From Olsenella sp. An285 (GTDB lineage Bacteria; Actinomycetota; Coriobacteriia; Coriobacteriales; Atopobiaceae): DNA of 64,000 nucleotides. The notes under the pieces are model-generated. The model was not told where the DNA came from and searched no databases. It was given only the letters and a program-made list of their open reading frames with translations. Shown here piece after piece: positions 51,585-61,611 of the stretch; the first letter of the stretch is position 1; each line of letters starts with the position of its first letter. Where the stretch lies: positions 62,001-126,000 of the forward strand of contig NZ_NFIZ01000005.1 in assembly GCF_002159625.1 (NCBI RefSeq). Reading direction: 5' to 3'. A program made the translations under genes and the position numbers.

Positions 51585-52586
51585 ATGGCCGAGAAGAACC
51601 CCCAGCCCGGAACCGGTGGCGAGCGCTACGTGCCCTACGCGGAGCGCGCGGGCAACGAGTCGATCGTCTACTTCACGCGCGACCTCTCCGCGGAGGGTCT
51701 GCGCCGCGCGTACGAGCAGGTGAGCGGCGGCGTCGGCGGCAAGGTGGCCGTGAAGCTGCACACCGGGGAGCAGCACGGCCCCAACATCATCCCGCGCCCG
51801 TGGGTGGCCGAGCTCCTGGAGACCGACCTCCCGGACGCCACCATCGTGGAGACCAACAGCTACTACGCCGGAGATCGCGACACCACCGAGAAGCACCGTG
51901 CGACCCTCGAGGTCAACGGCTGGACCTTCGCACCCGTCGACATCCTGGACGAGGAGGGGGCTACGCCCTTCCCCGTGGCGGGCGGCAAGTGGTTCGACGC
52001 GGTGCACATGGGCTCGCACCTGGCCAACTACGACTCGCTCGTCGTGCTCACGCACTTCAAGGGCCACACCAAGGGCGGCTTTGGCGGCTCTGCCAAGAAC
52101 ATCGGCATCGGCTGCGCGGACGGCAAGGTCGGCAAGAGGGAGATCCACACCACGCCTGGCTCCGACGACATGTGGGACATCTCGGACGAGGAGTTCATGG
52201 AGCGCATGATGGAGTCGGCCAAGGCCGTGTGCGACCACTTCGGCGATCGTATCACCTTCGTGAACGCGATGCGCAACATGTCCGTCTCCTGCGACTGCGA
52301 GGGCACCGCGGCCGAGCCCGTGGTCACGCCCAACGTGGGCATCCTCGCCTCCACGGACATCCTCGCGGTTGACCAGGCCTGCGTCGACATGGTCTACGCC
52401 ATGCAGGAGGAGGACCGCCACGCCCTCGTGGAGCGCATGGAGACGCGCCACGGCCTGCGCCAGCTCTCCTACATGAAGGAGCTCGGCATGGGCAACAACC
52501 GCTACGTGCTCGTGGACCTCGACAACGGCGGTGCGCGCATCCAGCCTGCCGACGCGGTGGCCCACGTGGTGCCCTTCGAGGGGTAG
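51585..52586 (+). CDS. DUF362 domain protein
   Basis: 333 aa. Conserved DUF362 parts are VAVKLHTGEQHGPNIIPRPWV, TNSYYAGDRDTTEKHRATLE, HFKGHTKGGFGGSAKNIGIG and DILAVDQACVDMVYAM. Many relatives carry an added ferredoxin domain; here there is no C-terminal 4Fe-4S motif, only a short CDC. The biochemical role is unknown. The ATG has AGAGGAGGCG upstream, and the second and third codons fall in a GAGAAGAAC motif (51591). Confidence 0.87.
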   Translation: MAEKNPQPGTGGERYVPYAERAGNESIVYFTRDLSAEGLRRAYEQVSGGVGGKVAVKLHTGEQHGPNIIPRPWVAELLETDLPDATIVETNSYYAGDRDTTEKHRATLEVNGWTFAPVDILDEEGATPFPVAGGKWFDAVHMGSHLANYDSLVVLTHFKGHTKGGFGGSAKNIGIGCADGKVGKREIHTTPGSDDMWDISDEEFMERMMESAKAVCDHFGDRITFVNAMRNMSVSCDCEGTAAEPVVTPNVGILASTDILAVDQACVDMVYAMQEEDRHALVERMETRHGLRQLSYMKELGMGNNRYVLVDLDNGGARIQPADAVAHVVPFEG

Positions 52587-52608
52587 CGAGCGGACGTTCT
52601 TCTCGCCT

Positions 52609-52710
52609 TGCCATAACGGCTTTTTTCACAACGCACGAACACGGCCATCTACCTGCACATTTACAAGAAATCGCAGGTAGATGGCCGTGGTGAAAAAACG
52701 CGTTATGGCA
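52609..52710. repeat. Two-part palindrome between convergent genes
   Basis: Inner arms ACGGCCATCTACCTGC and GCAGGTAGATGGCCGT pair perfectly. Outer arms TGCCATAACG...TTTTTTCAC and GTGAAAAAA...CGTTATGGCA also pair, with a bulge of about 9 bases on the left. It may be a bidirectional terminator: T-runs are on the left arm and A-runs on the right. Confidence 0.85.
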
Positions 52711-52733
52711 CGCCGTGCGCCGGCAGAGCCCGC

Positions 52734-55325
52734 CTACTCGTCGTCCACGAAGCCCACGCGGTAGCTCGAGAACACCACGGCGCCTTCGTCCTGCGTGGCG
52801 TCGAGGTCGACGTCGCCCCAGATGCCGAAGTCGCGGTCGTCGTCGGAGTCGCGGAAGACCTGGTGCACGTGCCAGACGTGGCCCGAGCGCTCGTCCTTCT
52901 CGTCGATGGTGTAGTACGCGGCGCTGCGGGCGTCCCCGTCCAGGACGATCTCCTCGTGCTCCTCGTAGAAGCGGTCGAGCGCGCGCTGCCACACGGGCGC
53001 GCGCCAGCCCCACTCGGCGTCGAGCTTGCCGAGCTCGTCCACGCGCCCGAAGGCGGCGAGCCGCACGCGGGCGAAGAGGGCGTTGCGCACGAGCAGCGTG
53101 AGGCCGCGCCGGTCGCGCACGACCTCGTCCGCGGCGGGCGGTGCGGCGTCGAGCCCCTCCGAGGAGCCCTCCCCGGCGGCCGCCCACTCGTCCACGAGCG
53201 AGGAGTCCACCGTGCGCACCACCAGGCCCAGCCACGCGATGATGTCGCGCAGGCGCTCGTCGCGCTTGTCCAGCGGGACGGTGCGGTCGAGCGCGCGGAA
53301 CGCCTCGGAGAGGTAGCGCAGGAGGAGCCCCTCGGAGCGCGCGATGTTGTAGCGTCCCACGTACTCCTTGAAGTCGCTCGCGGTCTCCACCATGTCGCGC
53401 AGGATGGACTTGGGGCTGAGCGCAAAGTCGCGCGCCCAGGGCACCTTCTCGCAGTACTCGGCAAACGCGGCATCCAGCAGCTCCTCGAGCGGCTTGGGCC
53501 ACGTGACCTCCTGGAGGCGCTCCATGCGCTCGTCGTACTCGATGCCCTCGGCCTTCATCTCGGACATCGCGCGGTCGCGCGCCACGCGCTGCTGGGCGCG
53601 CAGGATCTGCCACGGGTCCTCGAGCGTGGCCTCCGCCATGGAGATGACGTCGAGCGCATAGGTCTCGGACTCGGGGTCCAGGAGCTCCAGCGCGGCCAGC
53701 AGGAACGGCGAGAGGGGCTGGTCCAGGGCGAAGTCGTCCGGCAGGTCCACGGTGGTGTGCCAGTCCGAGCCCCCGTCTGGCAGCTCCTCGCGCGTGACCA
53801 CGCCGGCGTCGAGCAGCGTGGCAAAGATCTCGTCCGCGCGGGTGGCAAGCGCGACCTTCTCCTCCGCCGGCTGGGCGGACTCCTCGACGAGCGCGTGCAC
53901 GCGGGCCCAGGCGTCGCCGCCCTGCTCGACCTCGGCGAGCACCATCGAGTGCGTGACCTTCATGCGCGGGCGCAGCGGCTCGGGCACGGCGGCGATGAGG
54001 CGCTCGAACGTCTGCTTGTTCCATCCCACGAAGCCCTCGGGCGGCTTCTTGGTCTTGATCTTGCGCGCCTTCTTGGGGTCGCCGCCGGCCTTGGCGAGCG
54101 CGCGGGCGTTCTCGATGTCGTACTCGGTGGCCTCGGCGATGACGTGGCCCTCGGTGTCAAAGCCGGCGCGCCCGGCGCGGCCCACGATCTGGTGGAACTC
54201 GCGCGCGTTGAGGTGACGCATGCGCCGGCCGTCGAACTTGGAGAGCGCGGTGAGCACCACGGTGTGGATGGGCACGTTGATGCCCACGCCCAGGGTGTCC
54301 GTGCCGCAGATTACCGGCAGCAGGCCCTGCTGGGCGAGCTTCTCCACCAGAAGGCGGTAGCGCGGCAGCATGCCCGCGTGGTGCACGCCCACGCCGCAGC
54401 CCAGGAGGCGCTGGAGGGTCTTGCCAAAGGTGGTGGTGAACCGAGTGCCCTTCATCGCCTCCTTGATGGCCTCGCGCTGCTCCTTGGTGGAGACGCCGTA
54501 GCTGGCCAGGGACTGCGCGCTCGCGAGCGCGGCGTCCTGCGCAAAGTGGACGATGTAGAGCGGCGCCTCTCCCGCGCGCAGGGCCAGCTCCACCGTGCCC
54601 TCCAGCGCCGTGTCCACGAACTCGTACGAGAGCGGCACGGGGCGCGGGGCGTCCGCGATGACGTCGACCGTGCGCCCGCCCGTGTGCTCCGTGAGCGACT
54701 CCGCGATGGTCGAGGTGTCCCCCAGCGTGGCGCTCATGAGGAGGAACTGCACGTGGGGAAGGGTGAGCAGCGGGACCTGCCAGGCCCAGCCGCGGTCCGG
54801 GTCCGCGTAGAAGTGGAACTCGTCCATGGCGACGCAGCCCACGTCGCACTTCTCGCCCTCGCGCAGCGCCTGGTTCGCCAAGATCTCCGCGGTGCAGCAG
54901 ATGATGGGGGCGTCCGCGTTGATGGCGGCGTCGCCCGTGATCATGCCCACGTTCTCGCGGCCAAAGAGGCTCACGAGGTCAAAGAACTTCTCGCTCACCA
55001 GGGCCTTGATGGGCGCGGTGTAGTAGGCGCGCCGGTCCGTGCAGACGCTCATGAAGCACATGCCCAGCGCCACCATGGACTTTCCCGAGCCCGTGGGGGT
55101 GCCCAGGATGAGGTGGTCGCCCGCCGCCAGGGAGAGCAGGGCCTCCTCCTGGTGCGGCCAGAGCTCGATGCCGCGCGAGTCCACCCAGCCGAGGAAGAGG
55201 TCGAGCGCCTCCTCCGCGCCGATGTTGGGATAGGTCTCGTCGTCGGGCCAGGGGATGAGCCTGCCCAGCGAGCCCTCTCCGTTGGGGCCCTCGTCGAGCG
55301 TCTGCGTCTCGGGTGCGTCTGCCAT
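52734..55325 (-). CDS. DEAD/DEAH-box helicase with DUF3516 C-terminal region
   Basis: 863 aa. The motor has GTPTGSGKSMVALG (Walker A), ICCTAEILANQAL, AMDEFHFYADPDRGW (a DEFH box), LMSATLGDTS, GTDTLGVGIN and QIVGRAGRAGFDTEGHV. The C-terminal 400 residues match DUF3516, an actinobacterial helicase extension. It may act on RNA or DNA; the related Ski2/Dob1 type motor favours RNA. The ATG at 55325 has TAGGAG upstream. It is divergent from the nitroreductase. Confidence 0.9.
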   Translation of the reverse strand: MADAPETQTLDEGPNGEGSLGRLIPWPDDETYPNIGAEEALDLFLGWVDSRGIELWPHQEEALLSLAAGDHLILGTPTGSGKSMVALGMCFMSVCTDRRAYYTAPIKALVSEKFFDLVSLFGRENVGMITGDAAINADAPIICCTAEILANQALREGEKCDVGCVAMDEFHFYADPDRGWAWQVPLLTLPHVQFLLMSATLGDTSTIAESLTEHTGGRTVDVIADAPRPVPLSYEFVDTALEGTVELALRAGEAPLYIVHFAQDAALASAQSLASYGVSTKEQREAIKEAMKGTRFTTTFGKTLQRLLGCGVGVHHAGMLPRYRLLVEKLAQQGLLPVICGTDTLGVGINVPIHTVVLTALSKFDGRRMRHLNAREFHQIVGRAGRAGFDTEGHVIAEATEYDIENARALAKAGGDPKKARKIKTKKPPEGFVGWNKQTFERLIAAVPEPLRPRMKVTHSMVLAEVEQGGDAWARVHALVEESAQPAEEKVALATRADEIFATLLDAGVVTREELPDGGSDWHTTVDLPDDFALDQPLSPFLLAALELLDPESETYALDVISMAEATLEDPWQILRAQQRVARDRAMSEMKAEGIEYDERMERLQEVTWPKPLEELLDAAFAEYCEKVPWARDFALSPKSILRDMVETASDFKEYVGRYNIARSEGLLLRYLSEAFRALDRTVPLDKRDERLRDIIAWLGLVVRTVDSSLVDEWAAAGEGSSEGLDAAPPAADEVVRDRRGLTLLVRNALFARVRLAAFGRVDELGKLDAEWGWRAPVWQRALDRFYEEHEEIVLDGDARSAAYYTIDEKDERSGHVWHVHQVFRDSDDDRDFGIWGDVDLDATQDEGAVVFSSYRVGFVDDE

Positions 55326-55374
55326 GCGTCTCCTATCAGATGGTGGACCACCCATTCTAGCGCGGAGCCGGGGG

Positions 55375-55380
55375 TATACT
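55375..55380 (+). promoter_or_regulatory. Candidate -10 of the nitroreductase gene
   Basis: TATACT 30 nt before the start codon; the -35 is poor. Confidence 0.5.
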
Positions 55381-55410
55381 CGAGGTGTCCATCGATGTGA
55401 GGAGGCTCCC

Positions 55411-55926
55411 ATGACCGACTTCCTGCAGCTCGCGCACGATCGCTACTCCTGCCGCGCCTTCTCGGACGCGCCCGTCGAGGCCGAGAAGATCGAGGCGCTC
55501 CTCGACGCTGCCGTTGACGCCCCCACCGCGGTGGACAAGCAGCCCTGGCACATCTGGGTCGTTGAGAGCCCGGAGGCGGTGGAGCGCCTCTCCGCGCTCA
55601 CGCGCTTCAACTTTGGCGCCAAGATCATCCTCATGCTGGGCGCCGCCCCCGCGGAGGCGTGGGTGCGCAAGTACGACGGTCGCAACTTCGCGGACGTGGA
55701 CGCCTCCATCGTGGGAACGCACGTCATGCTGGCGGCGCACGACCTTGGTCTGGGCACCACGTGGGTGGGCCACTTCGACGCGCCGGCGGTGAAGGAGGCC
55801 TTCCCCGAGACGGCGGACTACGACCTCGTGGCGCTCTTCCCGCTGGGCTACCCCGCGGAGGGCGACGAGCCCGCGGCCAAGCACTTCGAGCGCAAGCCCA
55901 AGGAGGAGCTCGTCTCCCGCCTCTAG
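55411..55926 (+). CDS. Nitroreductase family protein
   Basis: 171 aa, short form. It starts FLQLAHDRYSCRAFSDAPV with the FMN-binding RYSCR, then DAPTAVDKQPWHIWVVE, and ends its core with GTTWVGHFDAPAVKEAF and LVALFPLGYPAEGDEPA. It binds FMN and reduces nitro groups, quinones or similar compounds with NAD(P)H; the natural substrate is unknown. AGGAGG lies 5-6 nt before the ATG. Confidence 0.93.
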   Translation: MTDFLQLAHDRYSCRAFSDAPVEAEKIEALLDAAVDAPTAVDKQPWHIWVVESPEAVERLSALTRFNFGAKIILMLGAAPAEAWVRKYDGRNFADVDASIVGTHVMLAAHDLGLGTTWVGHFDAPAVKEAFPETADYDLVALFPLGYPAEGDEPAAKHFERKPKEELVSRL

Positions 55927-55939
55927 TGCGGCGGTGCCC

Positions 55940-56018
55940 GCGCTTGACAGATTGCTCAGGCCAAACTGTCAAGTTGCTTACGCTCTTGACAGTTTGGCCT
56001 GAGCAATCTGTCAAGCGC
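55940..56018. repeat. Perfect 34-bp-arm palindrome
   Basis: GCGCTTGACAGATTGCTCAG continues through GCCAAACTGTCAAG and is mirrored exactly after an 11-nt loop. It follows the nitroreductase gene. The motif TTGACAG recurs in the palindromes at 33624 and 57514. Confidence 0.93.
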
Positions 56019-56165
56019 GCGACTCGTGTTGGCTCAGTGTACCAGCGGTTAAGTGACGCAACCGTCACCGATTCCTCATGCCCAAACTGGTAGGCTGAGG
56101 GTCGGGCGCCGCCCTGTCGCGTGCGTCCCCACATCAGCAGGAACCAGCACGAACGGATGGAATCA

Positions 56166-57512
56166 ATGAGCGAGAACTACTCTCGTGGTCAGTATCAGCC
56201 CCAGTCGCGCACCCGCACGGCGCCGCCCCACCTGCGTGCGGAGGCCGCCCGTAGGCAGCCCTCCGGGCGCGGCTCCTCTCCTCAGCGCCGCAAGCCCAGC
56301 AATGGCGGCTCGGGGGGCGGGCGCGGCATCACCCTCATCGCCCTTCTCGTCATCGCCGTCATCGTGGGCGGTGGCGTATGGATGTGGCTCAACCGCACGG
56401 TCTACGTGAGCGTGAACGGGCAGTCCGCCGAGGTCAAGATCGACTCCGGCCTCACGGACATCCTGTCCGTCTCGGGCGTCTCGCCCAAGCCGGGCAACCT
56501 CGTCTCCGTGGGCGGCAACGTCCTGGAGGAGGGGGGCGGCACTGCCTTCACCGTGAAGGTCAACGGCGACGAGCTCACCGAGGGGGAGATCGGCTCCTTC
56601 CGCGCCAAGGGCAACGAGGCCATCTCCTTTGGCGACGGCACGGACGTGACCGAGTCCTCCCACGAGGAGGAGCGCGAGTCCCAGCCCAAGCTCGAGCCTG
56701 CCAGCAGCGTGGGCGCCGTCACGTTTGTCTCCCAGTACGGCAAGACGGGCCGTCAGAAGTTCACGGTGGGAGACATCTCCGGCGAGGCCATCGAGGGCGA
56801 GGTCATCGAGCCCGTCCAGAACGTGAAGATCGAGAGCGTCAACGTCAGGCCCGAGAACGGCCGCAAGGTCGTGGCCCTCACGTTTGACGACGGCCCCAGC
56901 AAGTACACGCAGCGGTACCTGGACATCCTGAGCAAGTACGGCGCGCGTGCCACCTTCTTCTGCCTCGGCTCGCAGATCCCCGGCAACGAGGGCCTCGTGC
57001 AGGCCATCAAGAACCAGGGCTCCCAGGTGGCCTCCCACACCCAGAACCACGAGCAGCTCACGCTGCTCGACCCGGACGCGCTGCGCTCCGAGGTGACGCA
57101 GACGTTCTCCGCCATCTCCTCCGCGGGCGGCGGCGACACCACGGTGCTGCGCCCGCCCTACGGTGCGCTCGACACCAGCACGTGGGCGGCCTCCGGCGGC
57201 ACCTTCTCCGCCTCGATCATCTGGAACCTCGACAGCCTTGACTGGGAGCTGCCCGGCGTTGACACCATCGTGGAGAACTGCACGCTGGGCGTCACCAGTG
57301 GCAGCATCATCCTCATGCACGACGGCGGCGGCAACCGAGACCAGGACGTCGAGGCGCTGCCCCGGATCATCGAGACGCTGCAGGGTCAGGGCTACGAGCT
57401 GGTGACCATCAACGAGCTCCTGGCCACGGACAGCCGCATCCCCGAGTCGGTGGCCTCCGGAAACGCCACCATACCCGAGGGCCACGTCTGGGCCTCCGAG
57501 GTGGTGGAGTAG
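56166..57512 (+). CDS. Membrane-anchored polysaccharide (peptidoglycan) deacetylase
   Basis: 448 aa. A basic, Ser/Pro-rich cytoplasmic N terminus (about 55 residues) is followed by one membrane helix (ITLIALLVIAVIVGGGVWMW). The middle outer region is a low-similarity beta domain. From about residue 235 there is a NodB domain: VVALTFDDGPSKYTQRYLDI (metal Asp), SHTQNHEQL (metal His pair), LRPPYGALD and a late ILMHDGGG. It removes acetyl groups from wall glycans outside the cell, often giving lysozyme tolerance. An in-frame ATG at 56157 is an alternative start. Confidence 0.92.
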   Translation: MSENYSRGQYQPQSRTRTAPPHLRAEAARRQPSGRGSSPQRRKPSNGGSGGGRGITLIALLVIAVIVGGGVWMWLNRTVYVSVNGQSAEVKIDSGLTDILSVSGVSPKPGNLVSVGGNVLEEGGGTAFTVKVNGDELTEGEIGSFRAKGNEAISFGDGTDVTESSHEEERESQPKLEPASSVGAVTFVSQYGKTGRQKFTVGDISGEAIEGEVIEPVQNVKIESVNVRPENGRKVVALTFDDGPSKYTQRYLDILSKYGARATFFCLGSQIPGNEGLVQAIKNQGSQVASHTQNHEQLTLLDPDALRSEVTQTFSAISSAGGGDTTVLRPPYGALDTSTWAASGGTFSASIIWNLDSLDWELPGVDTIVENCTLGVTSGSIILMHDGGGNRDQDVEALPRIIETLQGQGYELVTINELLATDSRIPESVASGNATIPEGHVWASEVVE

Positions 57513-57513
57513 C

Positions 57514-57542
57514 TTGACAGTTTGCTCAGGTCAAACTGTCAA
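57514..57542. repeat. TTGACAG-type palindrome after the deacetylase
   Basis: TTGACAGTTTG and CAAACTGTCAA, perfect 11-bp arms, loop CTCAGGT. It is a short relative of the palindrome at 55940 (same TTTGGCCTGAG-like interior). Confidence 0.88.
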
Positions 57543-57566
57543 CCCGGGAAAGTATCAGCAACAGGA

Positions 57567-57604
57567 GACGGGCCGGGGCGCAGCTCAAAGCGCCCCGGCC
57601 CGTC
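57567..57604. terminator. Bidirectional terminator between deacetylase and pyrE
   Basis: GACGGGCCGGGGCGC and GCGCCCCGGCCCGTC, perfect 15-bp arms, 8-nt loop. Convergent genes lie on both sides. Confidence 0.85.
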
Positions 57605-57626
57605 CTCGTTCGTACCGCTCTTCTCG

Positions 57627-58289
57627 CTACTTGACGCCGTACTGCTCGTAGTAGGCGTCGATCGCGGCGCGCAGCTCGGGCGTGATGACGGTGCCGTCGA
57701 GGGCCTCGACGACCTCGGCCATGGAGACGATGCTCGCCACGGGGAACCCGTACTTCTCCTGGATCTCCTGCTGGGCGGTCACGACGCCGCCCTTGCCCAC
57801 CTCCATGCGGTTGAGGCTCACGATGAGGCCCTTGACCTCCACGTTGGCGGCGCCCGTCACCTTGGGGTAGGTCTCGTCGATGGACTTGCCGGAGGTGGTG
57901 ACGTCCTCGATCATGACCACGCGGTCGCCGTCGGCGAGCTTGGTGCCCAGCAGGCCGCCCTTGTCCGCGCCGTGGTCCTTCTCCTCCTTGCGGTCGGAGC
58001 AGTAGCGGACCTCCTTGCCGTACAGGTCGTGCAGGGCGATGGCGGTGGTCACGGCCAGGGGGATGCCCTTGTACGCCGGCCCAAAGAGCACGTCAAAGTC
58101 CAGGCCAAAGTTGTCGTGGATGGCGTGGGCGTAGTACTCGCCCAGGCGCTTGAGCTGGGAGCCCGTGACGTAGGCGCCCGCGTTCATGAAGAAGGGAGAC
58201 TTGCGCCCGCTCTTGAGCGTGAAGTCGCCGAACTTCAGGACGTTGGACTCCACCATGAACTCGATGAATTCGCGCTTGTAGGCTTCCAT
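57627..58289 (-). CDS. pyrE: Orotate phosphoribosyltransferase
   Basis: 220 aa. It has FTLKSGRKSPFFMNAG (orotate loop), FGPAYKGIPLAV, the flexible-loop RKEEKDHGADKGGLLG, and the PRPP motif VVMIEDVTTSGKS. It joins orotate to PRPP, giving OMP in pyrimidine synthesis. The ATG has AAGGAG 6 nt upstream. No other pyrimidine gene is nearby; the AAA ATPase upstream is separated by 47 bases and is probably unrelated. Confidence 0.96.
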   Translation of the reverse strand: MEAYKREFIEFMVESNVLKFGDFTLKSGRKSPFFMNAGAYVTGSQLKRLGEYYAHAIHDNFGLDFDVLFGPAYKGIPLAVTTAIALHDLYGKEVRYCSDRKEEKDHGADKGGLLGTKLADGDRVVMIEDVTTSGKSIDETYPKVTGAANVEVKGLIVSLNRMEVGKGGVVTAQQEIQEKYGFPVASIVSMAEVVEALDGTVITPELRAAIDAYYEQYGVK

Positions 58290-58336
58290 GTGCTCTCCTT
58301 CCGGCGGCCAAGCCGCGTCGTGTGCGTAGCTAGATT

Positions 58337-59710
58337 CTACTTGTCCGCGGCGCCCGCATCGTCCGAGAGAAGCCACTTCCACGCGGGCACCTGCGCGATA
58401 CGACCGGCCTCTGACTCGTATGTCGCCGCTGGGCCGTTTCCTACCACGATGAGCCCCTCGTCGAGACGCGACTCCCGCATCGCCTCCCAGAGCGCGCGAG
58501 TCTCCCTCTTGGCGGTTTCGGGGTCATCCATGCGGTCCGTGACCTGGACGAGCTGGTACGGAGCACCATCGAGGACGTCGCCAACCACAAAGTCGATCTC
58601 GTATCCGTGCTCGTGGGTGTGGAGCGTGGATATGGTCCCCTCGCGTGCGGAGGGGTTTCGTCTGCGCAGCTCCAGATACACGGCGTTCTCGAGCCGCTGG
58701 CCTCGATCGTTCACCCCCGCCCGGCTGTTGGCGAGCGCAAGCCCCGGGTCTACCGCGTAGACCTTTGGCTGGGCGGTCGTGCTCTCGGAGAGCGAGCGCG
58801 AGAACTCCTTGACCTGAAAGAGCAGATACGCCTCCTCGAAGTACGAGACGAGACCCGCAAGGTATCCGCGTCCCGTGGCAAGGCCTGCCGAGCGCAGGTC
58901 GTTCTCGATCTTTCTCACAGAGAGCTGCCGCGCATTGAGGCCGAGGAGCCTCGTTGCCAGGGCGGAGGCGACGCGCGGGCGGGACAGGTTGTGGCGCTCC
59001 ACTACGTCCTTGGCCACGACGCGCTGGGCGTATGACTGGAGCAGGGCGTTTGCCCTCGGTCGCGGCAGGTCCTGGACTGCCGGGAACCCGCCCTTGTCGA
59101 GATATGCGTCGAGAAGGGCCTGGAACTGAGCCTGGCTCGAGGGGGCGTGAATCGGCTCCTCCCGATGGGCGGCGAGCGCGGGGTCGAGGGAGACAACCTC
59201 GCCGAAGGAGAAGGGGAGCAGCTCGAAGTCAAGTGCGCGGCCGCGGAACTCGGTGGATATCTCCTTTGATAGCATCTTTGACGACGATCCGGTCACATAG
59301 ATGGTCGCGCGGGTGGTGTCAACGATGCGGCGAAGCCAGCGACCCCAGTCGCTCATCTCCTGGAGCTCGTCCAGAAAGAGGTAGATTCCTTCCTCAGATT
59401 GCGTCTCGGGGTTGAGGTAGCGAAAGGTCTCGAGAAGGTCGTCGCCCGTGCGTGGGGTTACGGGACCCAATCGATCGTCATCGAAGTTGAAGTAGCAGAT
59501 GCGCCTCTCGGGAACGCCCGTCGCAAGAAGCCTGTCCATCTCCTGGTACAGGCGGTAGGACTTGCCTGAGCGCCGCATTCCCGTGACAACCTTGACGAGG
59601 TTGCCCGCACGGGGGGCGAGGGGCTCGCCCAGGTCGAGGTCACGCGGCACGATGGGTCGATAGAGGTCGAGGGAGAACTCCCGGAGGATGACCGCGATGG
59701 TTTCGTTCAT
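58337..59710 (-). CDS. AAA_14/DUF4143 ATPase
   Basis: 457 aa. The N-terminal P-loop is [17 protein letters not shown], with [16 protein letters not shown] and [19 protein letters not shown] (the AAA_14 hallmark). The C-terminal DUF4143 part includes [12 protein letters not shown] and the nuclease-like EIDFVVGD. Such proteins are widespread, often horizontally moved, and of unclear role. The start region is unusually AT-rich and carries repeated ACTGGTAA sites (59728-59780), suggesting autoregulation. Confidence 0.9.
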   Translation of the reverse strand: MNETIAVILREFSLDLYRPIVPRDLDLGEPLAPRAGNLVKVVTGMRRSGKSYRLYQEMDRLLATGVPERRICYFNFDDDRLGPVTPRTGDDLLETFRYLNPETQSEEGIYLFLDELQEMSDWGRWLRRIVDTTRATIYVTGSSSKMLSKEISTEFRGRALDFELLPFSFGEVVSLDPALAAHREEPIHAPSSQAQFQALLDAYLDKGGFPAVQDLPRPRANALLQSYAQRVVAKDVVERHNLSRPRVASALATRLLGLNARQLSVRKIENDLRSAGLATGRGYLAGLVSYFEEAYLLFQVKEFSRSLSESTTAQPKVYAVDPGLALANSRAGVNDRGQRLENAVYLELRRRNPSAREGTISTLHTHEHGYEIDFVVGDVLDGAPYQLVQVTDRMDDPETAKRETRALWEAMRESRLDEGLIVVGNGPAATYESEAGRIAQVPAWKWLLSDDAGAADK

Positions 59711-59727
59711 GCTATGACCTCCACAAC

Positions 59728-59780
59728 TGGTAACTTCATATTACCAATATTACTAAAACTGGTAATCTTATATGACCAGT
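59728..59780. promoter_or_regulatory. Operator-like repeats before the AAA ATPase
   Basis: TGGTAA-7 nt-TTACCA (59728-59746) and ACTGGT-11 nt-ACCAGT (59758-59780) are two inverted repeats built on the same half site. A further TTGGTCA follows near 59790. They lie between the AAA ATPase and asnS. Confidence 0.6.
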
Positions 59781-59920
59781 TTTCTCAAAATTGGTCATGC
59801 AGGGTTGCCAGCTGGGTGTCACGACGCTCCTTTGCCACGGGCCCTGCAAGCGCCGTCCCGTGCGTTGCGCTAGAGTTACAGAGGCTCATTACAGGCGAGA
59901 AGAACCTCGGAGGAGTACCC

Positions 59921-61324
<1,404 letters not shown>

Positions 61325-61336
61325 CGTGAGCTTCGG

Positions 61337-61362
61337 GGCCGGCCGCGCGCCGGCCCCTTCGC
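61337..61362 (+). terminator. Terminator-like hairpin after asnS
   Basis: GGGGCCGGC and GCCGGCCCC, perfect 9-bp arms, followed by TTCGCT rather than a clean T-run. Confidence 0.7.
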
Positions 61363-61538
61363 TGTCTCGAGGTTCTTCTCGCCGCGTCCTCCCTCCGCCC
61401 CTCTCGCCACGTTCCAAACGTGACAGGTGGTGGTTCTTGCATTAAGCGCGGGAACAACTCGACAACCTTAGGGCGTTTTTAGAGAGACTACCTGCATCGT
61501 TTGGGGCCGCAGGGCGAGGGGGCGCCGGGCCGCATGGC

Positions 61539-61574
61539 GAGAAGAACGTGCGGCACGCCGAGAAGAACGTGCGA
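61539..61574. repeat. Direct repeat of GAGAAGAACGTGCG
   Basis: GAGAAGAACGTGCG occurs at 61539 and again at 61560, 21 bases apart, in the leader of the CapA-like gene. It is the only place in the window where two copies of the recurrent motif are adjacent. Confidence 0.9.
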
Positions 61575-61611
61575 CAATGGGGCCACGTTCGCCCCCGGCG
61601 AGGAGGTCCCC

